The notes under the pieces were generated by a model that did not search any database, was not told the DNA's origin, and saw only the letters and a program-made list of their open reading frames with translations. From contig CM034613.1 of NCBI GenBank assembly GCA_020091685.1, forward strand, positions 22,480,801 through 22,544,800: a DNA stretch of 64,000 nucleotides, written 5' to 3'. Positions 51,268-61,300 of the stretch are shown one piece after another. Within the stretch, counting starts at the first letter, position 1; the number at the start of each line of letters is the position of its first letter. The translations under genes were made by a program, and so were the position numbers. The stretch is from Lutjanus erythropterus. Taxonomy: Eukaryota > Chordata > Actinopteri > Lutjaniformes > Lutjanidae.

Positions 51268-52576
51268 GCATGATGTGGATGTGTGTTTTTGATCTTGATT
51301 AAATAGTGAGCTCCACTGTTGCTCATAAGTCAAGCTTACGTTGTTCTCTATTGTACAAGCATTTCCAGGTATTGTAGGGAGGACATGCAGAAACATTACC
51401 CACTAGTAATTTTCCAGCTATAAAACATGTTTTCCAGCCAAAATGCTCATTAAATTAGCCACCCTTTCTGTGCTAAGATCACCACCACACACAGCTATCT
51501 CCTTCCATTTTGTCACGTGTATTTTTATGAAGTTGGTGCTTTCTTAGACAGCAGAGAGAAACAGGAAAGAAAGTGTGAACAGAGGTGGATGATACGGGAC
51601 GGAGATCACGAGCCAGATGTTAACCTTTTGGTCAGTTCTGCAGTCTGCTGTTTGTGACACGGAGGAGAATATATATCAACCCGTCTGTGCGCTTAGGTAA
51701 ACTTACACTGTCACAAACGTGTGCTTGTATTTTGCAGCTCTACGCGAGGACGCTGCAGCTCATTCTTATTGCTCGTAAAGTGGAAGCGGCTCTGTCCTGC
51801 GACAGACCGGTGAGCTGTTTCACTGTTCAGGTAAGCAGAAGTCATGTGACAGTCACATCACGATGTGCATCTATTCATATGGCAGCACAGTGTCATCACA
51901 AACACCTCACATGCACATTATTTGGCATTATTTGTGGTGGATAACGTGGTCCTTGAGTGCACTTCAATGGCCAGCTCACTCAAGTAGAGCCCGACTGATA
52001 AGGGCTCAGCCTGGTCCGATTCATAAAATCAACAAATCAATCGTTTCGTGTATGTCTTCTGTCCTGCGGATGTGAGGTACAGCCTGCAGTTTTAACCTTG
52101 TCAGCCTTTGGTGTGAGATCTTGTAGTGTGAGATTTTAGTGTGTTGGTCAGGTCATGTTTAATAAAAAGTACATAATTAATGTAACTACTTTGGGGTCAA
52201 TCCTTAATTTAAACATAATATTTTTAATAATGCACCAGGTTAGAGGGTTTCTTGTACAATTTACAGTATTTGTTCTCTGAGAATCTCTTTCATATTCAAG
52301 TAAAATTGGTACTGTAGCTGAAACACCCCTAATGGAATTGGTATTGTATTGAATTGAATCATGAATTAAATCAGTTTAGGAAAAATGAATTGATATCCAC
52401 CTCTGTGACTGATAAATCTGGCCTATCACAGCTACAGTGATAGGTCTATATCATTACTGTCATATATGTTGTCAGGTATGTGCTAATATGAATTACAAAA
52501 GAGGTATATGTTCTCGATTTTTTTTTTTCATCTTGCAGAAACTTCTCTAGATTCTGACTTATCGGACTCTTAGATA

Positions 52577-53530
52577 TCTGCCTTTAGTCTAGTACAATGG
52601 AGGTGAATGAAATTCCATTTTTAAAACAAGTATACAAGAATGATTTATCATTTTCAACAAGGTTGTAAAATGAGATGCTGTAGTTCCCTCTTTTTGTTCG
52701 TAGTGTCACATTTGAGTCTAAGCTAAGCTCTAAGCTTTGAAAATGACATTGAAAAAATTTAAAAGCCACAACCTCAGATCACACAATTGACAGGATTAAT
52801 AGAAACTATTTCTTCTGTGCAAAAAGCTTCCAGTAAAAAAAAAAAAATGTCCTCAGTGAGGTCTATGGATTATCCAGAATGCATTGCCATTTAAAATCAG
52901 TTTTGAGTACCCACCGTGACGTCACCCAGTAGTTTGTGGAGTACCGTTGAAGCCTCGAGTTTGGCTTTATTGGAGTGATTTTTTTCAACCAGAGCATGCG
53001 CAGCATTGACGAGACCTTTGAGCTCATGGGTGACGTACTGCAACTGGTGGTTGCTGGTCTTGGCTCGTCCATTCAGCAGGAAATACTCAAGGCCTTCCTG
53101 ACAACAAGGTTTATTGTATTTCAACTGAACAGTTCACTAAAATATGTTTCTGAAAACATTTTAGGTGAGAAATAAGCAATGTAGTACCAGAATATTGGTA
53201 CATATTTGATCAGTTTTAGGCAGCTCCCTCGAAAATCAGACACAGTCACGATCTTTCTCATATTACCCCTAAATAGTACACTAATATATGTTTCTGAAAA
53301 CTTTTTAGCAAGAAACAGGCAGTGTAGTAACACACTCTTGATCCATATTTGATCAATACTGTCCACTTTGACAGTTTGATTTGAGTTTCGAGAGCCTGGT
53401 GTGTTGCATTGGATGGACTCACTTGGGGCTTTTCCACTAGCCATTTTAGCCGCACTGAGTCAAAATGTGTTGCACTGATTTGCATATCACAAACAAAATT
53501 CCATTTACCTCCATTGTATTGGGAGGCAGA
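52577..53530. mobile_element. Foldback DNA element immediately before the prox3 coding exon
   Basis: TCTGCC...TACAATGGAGGTGAATGAAATT at the left matches AATTCCATTTACCTCCATTGTA...GGCAGA at the right, inverted. Inside are two diverged 147-bp direct copies (TATGTTTCTGAAAAC at 53143 and 53288). It ends about 140 bases before the exon. Confidence 0.6.
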
Positions 53531-53669
53531 CGTGTTTGTTAACACCTTGGCAAATAAAACTCAAACTATCTGCTTGACTAGATAGAAATATGGGTATAAA
53601 AGAGTTACTCAAAACAACAAAAATAACAGCAATTCTGTCTGTAACACTGTCCTCTGTCTGTCTCTCCAG

Positions 53670-55392
53670 TGATGGATTCCCCTACAGATCTTTTCGATGA
53701 CTCTGCTCCTCAGATACATGCGTTTGCTCCCACTCACGGCTCCACAGATCTCCCTGTAGTTCATCCTCAGCCCAGTGCGGCTCGCCCTCCTCCTGCCTTC
53801 AGATCTCCAGGCTTCCCCCTCATCCACCACCTCCTACAGCCAGGTGGAGCCCCCAGGAGGATCGGAGGGCAACTCAACACGAACCTGAGCGCGCACAGAC
53901 ACCTGGAGGACAGAAACCTGGAGGAAGACAGAGGGGAGAGGGATGGACAGGTGGAGCAAGGGACTGAGGAAAGGGGAGAGGAAGGAGTGATGGAGGGAGA
54001 AGATGGCTTGCTGGAGGTGAAGAAGAGGCATGGGGATGCCGCCCTCGCTGCTGAGTGGAGCCAAGACGTGTTGAAGGTGAAGAGGATGAAGCTGGAGAGC
54101 CGGCCGAGAGACGGAGAGGCAGAGAACGGAGGGAGGAGGCGCCAGGGGAGGAGAAGAGAGAGGGAGGAGCTGAAGGAACAGCTGGAAGAGGCGAGAGAAA
54201 GACTGCAAGCTCTGCAGGAGAAAGTGTGGAGGGCTTTTGGAGAAAAGGCAGAGGAGGAGAAGAAAAGGAGGCGCAGCAACAGAGGAGGAGGAGATGTAGG
54301 GATGATGGAGGAGGAGGACATCACCGAAGGGATGTATGATGAAGACGACATTGACGGAGGAGAGATGGAGAAAGAAACTTTCTCCCTTCTTTCTGATTCT
54401 CCTTTTGACAGCTTCAAACGGAGAGAAGAGCGGCAAAAAGAGGGGAGGATGGAGGGAGGAAGAGGAGGTGGAGGAGGGTTGCACCTGGACGGGGTGATGG
54501 AGGGAGCAGGGATGTGGTTGGATTGTGGAGGAGACTGGCACGGTGGGGTGGAAGAGGAGGGCGAGGAGGGAGGGCAGAAGTTTGCTCAGGCGCTGAAGGT
54601 GGAGCTGGGCAGCGCCGTGGCACGAGTCATTGATCGAGTTCTCCGCCTTTACACTGAGATGACGGACTTCGCTCCTTCCTCGCCGCCCGCCGCCGTCTCT
54701 TTCCTCCCGTCCGACGCGGGGAACGACGGCGGGAGGTGGATGGGACTGCTAACGAGAGGAAGGGGGGAGGAGAAAACGAGAAGTAAGGAGGAGAAGACTG
54801 ATGGAGAGAGGGAGAAGCAGCTCCAAAAAATGAGCAACGGGAGCGCTCCGCCTCCACATCGCGCTGACGCGTCAGATCTCGCGATGCCATTGGCTGTTCA
54901 GAGGTCACCTGACATACGGAAATCCCACCCTCTCCTGGGCCCGCCTCTTTCTACTCACCTAAACCCCTCCCATCCAAACCTCCCCCTCCATCACCCTTCC
55001 CTACCACGCCCTCCTCCTCTTTCCCATCCTCCCCTGTTGCCTCCGTCCTCGCAACCCAAGGACCCCTCCTCCTCCACCTTCCCCTCCTCCTCCTCCTCGT
55101 CTTCCTCCTCCTCGTTCCCCCCTCCCCTCCTCCACCTCCCTGCCCCCCCCTCCTCCACTACTCCATGCAGCAGCTCTTCCCGCTCCCTCCACCACCCCCA
55201 GCTGCCCCACCTCCCGCCATCCCGCAGGACTACCTGAACTCCGACCCGTTCTTGATCTCTGTCTCACCCCTCATCTCACCCTTCCCGCCGCCTCCCTGCT
55301 TGGCCACCTGGACCCCGCCGCGCGCCACGCCCACGGAGGCAGGGAGAGGAGAGGGGATGAGGGGAGACGGGGATGAGAGGAGGCGGAGGGAT
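53670..55392 (+). CDS. prox3: prox3 large coding exon (N-terminal half), frame lost near 55143-55150
   Basis: The acceptor TCTCTCCAG is followed by the start ATG at 53672. One frame is open to a TGA at 55235-55237. From about 54,050 it is Glu/Arg/Gly-rich with a coiled coil; at the end it is Pro/Ser-rich with ten serines read from a TCC repeat. PROX1 has a PLPLMAYPFQSPL block here; the equivalent, [15 protein letters not shown], is found in the next frame, so the switch falls in or near a run of eight C (55143-55150). A ninth C would join them. That second frame ends at TGA 55393-55395 with no convincing donor before it. Possible donors lie at 55261 (GTCTCA) and 55449 (GTAATG, out of frame), so the exon end is unresolved. 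Confidence 0.75.
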
Positions 55393-58300
55393 TGATGGAG
55401 GAGAGCTCTACCTGACGGCCGGGAATATCTTTTGTCAGCAAACGGGGAGTAATGAGGGAAGTGTGTGTGTGTATGTGTGTGTTAATGAGTGTGTGTGCAT
55501 GTCTCCTTAACTGGCCTCATGTATACACCCAGGAGGGCTTGTCTCCCTGCCATCTGAAGAAAGCCAAGCTCATGTTCTTCTACGCACGCTACCCCAGCTC
55601 CAACACACTCAAGACTTACTTCCCAGATGTTAAGTGTGTGTACCCATCAACACTGCATCAAGATCACGTCCATCACTACAAAACATTTAATTCAAAGCCA
55701 GGTTCTACTTTTATTGCTTAATAATCTGGGGTTTCTGTTTGCGCTTATAAGCACCACACACTGACTGGCTGTCAGGGTCAGAGATACTGTACATAACCTA
55801 CAGTAGGATGTTTTTGTTTCCATTGAAATCTGCACTTACCAGACATGTAGCTAACACCTTAAAGATCCTCAAAATCTTCCTGGCCCACGGGATCGAACCC
55901 GCGACCTTGGCGTTATTAGCACCACGCTCTAACCAACTGAGCTAACCGCCATGTTTAAAGGACACTTCACCCTAAAATGAAATGAATGAATGAATGAAAT
56001 AAATTTCTTCGTTTGTGTATAGATTAACTTTTCTGATCATTTTACCACCATTTCTGCATCACCTTGATGCATCACTGGAGACGTTAACACATTTTAAAAC
56101 TTTAGAAATGAGAAATAATATATTTAGGCTGCGTTAACAGGTCATCTCATCGTTTTCATTTCCTCTCATCAGGAAAACAACATAGGACATTTAAGCCTAC
56201 TTCATAAATAAGACGAAATCAGTGCATTTAGGCAGAATTAAGAGGCTCATTTTTACTCTCGTCAGTAAAACAATATGCACATTTTAAACGCTTTGTAAAA
56301 ACTATTTTGGGGACGTTGACAGATACTGTTCTTCGTTTGATGTTTTTGTTTCTGTTGAAATCTGCACTTACCAGACAAATAGCTAACTTCTCAAAGATCC
56401 TTCAAAAGCTATGTGGCCCACGAGGATCGAACCCGCGACCTTGGCGTTATTAGCACCACGCTCTAACCAACTGAGCTAACGGCCATGTTTAAAGGGCATT
56501 TCACCCCAAAATCAAAGACACACATCTTCCCTTCACCTGTAGAGTGATCTACAAAGAACCCTTTAAAGAGTTCTTCAAGGATTTCAACAATCCTTGAAGA
56601 AAACTTAAGAATTGTTATCATTCCTGCTAACACCAGTAGTTTTACTTGTAGCTGAGTAATATTTTAGTATTGTAACAGTACTTGATTACAGATTTTCAGT
56701 ACTCTCTCCACCACTGTTTATTATGATATGAGTAATAACATTTTCCATTATGAGTTACCAACAATTTCTCTCTTTATTTGAGCTCTTTGAAGTGATTTCG
56801 TTTTAATAAAATCATTAATGCTAAATGAAATCGTCCCCAACCTGCTCACTTGCTGTCCTGCTGTCTTCCTGTCCACTGTCTAGTTTAACCGCGTGACCTC
56901 CCAGATGATTAAATGGTTCAGCAACTTCAGAGAGTTCTTCTACATCCAGATGGAGCGCTGCACGGCAGGCTGTCCGCAGGCTCTCACCCGGTTGGTTTGA
57001 GTTGGCACCGCTTCACGTCAAACTCGCTCACTGCAAAACTTCCTTTGTTTGACTGGGCTTTAGAGGAGCAGGGATGCTGGCTCTGAATTTATAGAAATGA
57101 CCACCACTGCTACTTCTGCTTCTATTTTACACAATTTAAATACCACACAGGCACTGCTGAAATTCGATTGTGCAGGACTGCCAGGAATGAAAGAAATAGC
57201 ACATTAAAAGGATAGTTAGGACTTTCTGAGGTGGGTTATGAAGTACTTGTCCATGGTCAGTGTACTAGCTGCAGCAGATGGCGGTTGTACGGTCTCCGTT
57301 TGTAGAAGCAGCAGGAGAGCTGATGTAGGAAGTTCCACTGACAAAAACAGTGATTTTACCTCACAGAACACAGGAGCGGATGATCTACTGCTGCATCAGT
57401 TGGTAAGTTTGTTTGTGTTACTGTGTGACTTTTGTTGAATCTAAATTAACGGTTTAAAACACTGAAGTCACACAATAACACAAACAAGCTAACTGATTGA
57501 GGTTCAGTGTTCCTGTGTTCTGCACGGAAAATTACAGTTTTGTCAAAGGAGTCTGGTCAGTTTAGAAAGAGAGTGATATTTGGTTTGTAACCTCTTAGAA
57601 ATAAACGTGTTAACTATAACCATAAAGGGTTCTTCAGCTGGTTTTATAAACGTTTCGCCTTTCAGAGAGTTCTACCTAGAACCCAACATAAAGGGTTATA
57701 TCTAGAACATCTGTGAAAGGTATAACCTGGAACTTGTTGCTGAAAACCTTTTCATATTCCAAGGGTTTTATCAAGAACACTGCAGGGCGTTCTGCCAGAA
57801 CCTTTTATTATTCTAAGGATTTTATCTAGAACCAAAAAGAGGGCTCTACTGAGAACCATTATATATTCCAAGGGTTTTATCTGGAACACACACAGGGGTT
57901 CTACTGAGAACCTTTAGGTTTTATCTAGATCCTATACAGGGGTTCTACCAAGAACCTGTTTATATTCCAAAGGTTTTATCTAGAACATACACACAGGGTT
58001 TTACAGAGATGCAGATTTCAACAATCCTTGAAGAACTCTTCTAAAAATGGTTCTTTGGAACCCTTGGTCTTACAAAGAATCCTCGACAATCCCTTTCTTC
58101 AAAATAAGATTCTTCAGAAGTGAATGGTTCTAGTAGAACCTCAGCCCTTAAGGAAGGTTTAGATTGTCTGACAGCCAGGTAAAGCTGTGTATATATTCTA
58201 AATGTGGCGTACACTTAACTGTTCGGGTTCCACAGCCGTTCTCCTGCTGCTTCTCGGTAACACACTGACTCATACAGCCCCACTTCAAAAAAATCCAAAC

Positions 58301-61300
58301 TATCACTTACTGGACGTAATACAACACTGGAAAAGATTCAGGAGGAGGATTGTCGAAAATAACTACCAGTTGAACAGAAATAATAAAAACAAATGTCAGC
58401 AGGATTTGACAGTGATTCTATTTGAATGAGCATGTTTGTGTTTCCGTGTTACTCAGGGACGGTGCACCTGTCTGGGCAGAGAGTCAGCTGCGAGTGGGCC
58501 GTGACACAGAGCTTTACCGCATCCTGAACATGCACTACAATAAAAGTAACGTCTACCAGGTAAGGAGAGCGTGTCGATATGCAGCACGTCCATTTTCTTC
58601 TGCAGCTGTAGCTTCCATTGAGCCGATTGTGTAAGTGTAAGTAGTCCTTGGGTGGTTGCTTTATTATCTTGTAACAGCGTTGGTGCAGTGAAAGCATTGG
58701 GCTTTTATTTTCTGTAGATTGAGAGACCCAAGAGCAGCTCAAGGTTACATGCAAACACAACGTACATCTCAAACTCTAACAGCTGTATGTAATGACGTGG
58801 CCTTGGTTGGTCCAATGCAGGATGAGTAGATGGAGAGCTGCTGTATTTTCATCGTATCCTGCTAATATCATGTTTGTCTGTAATAACAACAAGATTAAAG
58901 AACTAGTCATCCGTTTTTGTGTTAATTATTATTTTCTTTAGATTTTTTGCTTTTAACAAACTCCTTTGAGTATTTATTTCCACATACATGCACAAAAGCT
59001 TTTCTTCTCAATTTCTGTTATTTTCATCGACTTGAGTTGTGTTTAATTCCTTATCCCTAAATTTGATTTTGAGCTGTCTTCACACACCACCTTTAAAGAG
59101 CCATCCATACTGTGTCTAAACCTGCTTGATATGTGTATGTCTCTCAACTTCAGTAATGTAAAACTCCATTCTCAGCAATCTGAGCATGCTTGTGTGATAG
59201 TAGTGTTGCTTTTAATAAGATGGGAGTTTTCTCTCTGCCAAGGACCTTTATTTTGTTGGCAATATCCAAAACTTAATGTTTTACAGTATATCATCCATGC
59301 ATCATATAAGTTGCAGTGATAGTAGTAGCAAAAGAAGAACAACATAAACAACACGGATGTGCAGCATCAACTGACTAAAGTTACAGTTTAATATAAAAGA
59401 TTCAATTATCATTACCAATGAACACAGCACTGACCCCTTTCAAAATAAAGGTCTGATCATGGAAAAAGTATTGACTGCATACAGACAAAAAATATAAATA
59501 ATACAAAATATAAAATGGCCTAATAAATATAATAACAGAACAATAATTAATTGTTTTATTAGAACATAATCTATGAACCAATTTAGTTTTTAAAATTCAA
59601 ATATTTTCTGTTCTATTTTTGGAACAATAAATAAATAAATAAAAATGTATATAATGCTAAATAATTAATCTGAAAACTTGCAAACTATGTATGCATTTAT
59701 TTCTGAAACAGTGTACACATTAGCGTTGTTGACCATAGGGCAGTGCTGGATAAACAGACCATTATTGAGAACAAACAGGATGTGATAGACTTGAAGTACA
59801 CATGTATGAAAATGCTACGTGGCCCGTACGGGGATCGAACCCGCGACCTTGGCGTTATTAGCACCACGCTCTAACCAACTGAGCTAACCGGCCATGTTTA
59901 GCTTTATCTCGGACGGCTTTTTCGACGTCAGAGATCATTGTTCATTATCAATCATGATGTGTATTATGAAATAGTGTTCCTACTGTTCACACACTCAGTA
60001 GGTGTGACTGTGAGTCATGAATTGGAGGTGGAGGAAACACGAATGTAAAAATATACTTTGTATTAAATATACTGCTATAATACTAGTGATACTACTGCTA
60101 CACTGTTGAGTGGTGTAATTTACTGCTTTTGTAAATATTATGTTTTAAAAATCTTCACAGCAAAGTAACTTTATATAATGAAGTGGAGCAAATACTGCAG
60201 TATTTCCTTCTGAATCTCTCTGTACTGATGTAAATGTGTCATCACTGAAGCAGGCCTACTGAGTAAATGCACTTTATCATTAACTGATTGGTCCAGAAGT
60301 TGTCTGTCGCGACACTGGTAGGATGTCAGAGGTGGTAGTGGAGAGTTTCCATCTCCTAGCGCAAAAAGCAACGTGGCCCGTACGGGGATCGAACCCGCGA
60401 CCTTGGCGTTATTAGCACCACGCTCTAACCAACTGAGCTAACCGGCCATGTCTCTAGGGATGTTACACGGCATCCCAATCGGTAACGTGGGCGGGTGTTT
60501 TGTTTTTTTCTCTCCCCCCACGATATTAATAACATAGATTTATGTTATAATACCTCGTTTTAACTTTATACAGGAACTTATTAGAACAGATAAGAAACTA
60601 TGAATAAACTTAAATATGTCATAAGGAAAGATGCATTCTGTCAAAGCGTAAAACAGAAGATGTTGCCCATACGGAAGAAATGAAATGCAAAGAAAAAAAG
60701 AAGAAAAAAATCTTAAGCAGTGGAGAGTTGATGGAAAGAAGTCCCAGTCCTGGTGTATGGCTCTGAAAACTGAATAAAATGCTTAAGCTGTAAAACGAAT
60801 ATTGATAACCTACACAGAAACAAGGCTTTGCCAAATTTAAAGCACTAACTCATTCCTGTGGTGTTAAAAACCGAAGTCGCTCAGCTCATTGTGAGCTAGA
60901 AGAGCTGCAGCTGTTAGAGGCCCTGCTCACCTACACAGGTGTTTGGAGTTTACTGGCTGATCAGACCTCTGCTCAGGTTGACAGTGGGAGCTGTGGTGCA
61001 GACAGGCCTGTTTCATGTCATGCAGCAGGATGAGCACAGGTGTAATTAATAACCTTAATTATGCCCACGTTCCATTATCAGCTGCAGGGCTCCGGTATTA
61101 TTAATGCTTTCTCACAGGCATGGCTTACTAACAAAGACATCATTTCACCTGTTTTTGACACCAAATTATAATTTAATAATTTTTACGTAAAGGCACCAAA
61201 CTCCGTGCAATAAAAAGAAATGATGGGATTGTATGTTGTGTGCTCTAACAAGAGCAACAAAAATGAGAGGAGAACCAGGGAAATATCAGCGAGGTCTAGT

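Larger units (their letters stand above)
55781..56515. repeat. Tandem duplication of about 533 bp carrying both tRNA-Ile relics
   Basis: Shared blocks in order: TTTTTGTTTC near 55810 and 56345, GAAATCTGCACTTACCAGAC, TAGCTAAC, AAAGATCC, the tRNA relic, then CATGTTTAAAGG and TTCACCC. It lies in prox3 intron 3. Confidence 0.75.

Noticed and set aside
53767..54541. Long minus-strand frames of 216 and 235 codons
   Set aside because: They are antisense shadows of the prox3 coding exon; its Glu/Arg/Gly-rich codons read backwards as Ser/Pro/Leu.
55452..55530. Upstream extension of prox3 exon 3 ([10 protein letters not shown]...)
   Set aside because: It reads a GT repeat; the family alignment begins at EGLSP right after a good acceptor.
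58202..58429. 75-codon plus-strand frame with a signal-peptide-like start ([19 protein letters not shown])
   Set aside because: It lies in prox3 intron 4 between a minisatellite and exon 5, has no recognisable family and no supporting promoter; hydrophobic starts of this length occur by chance.
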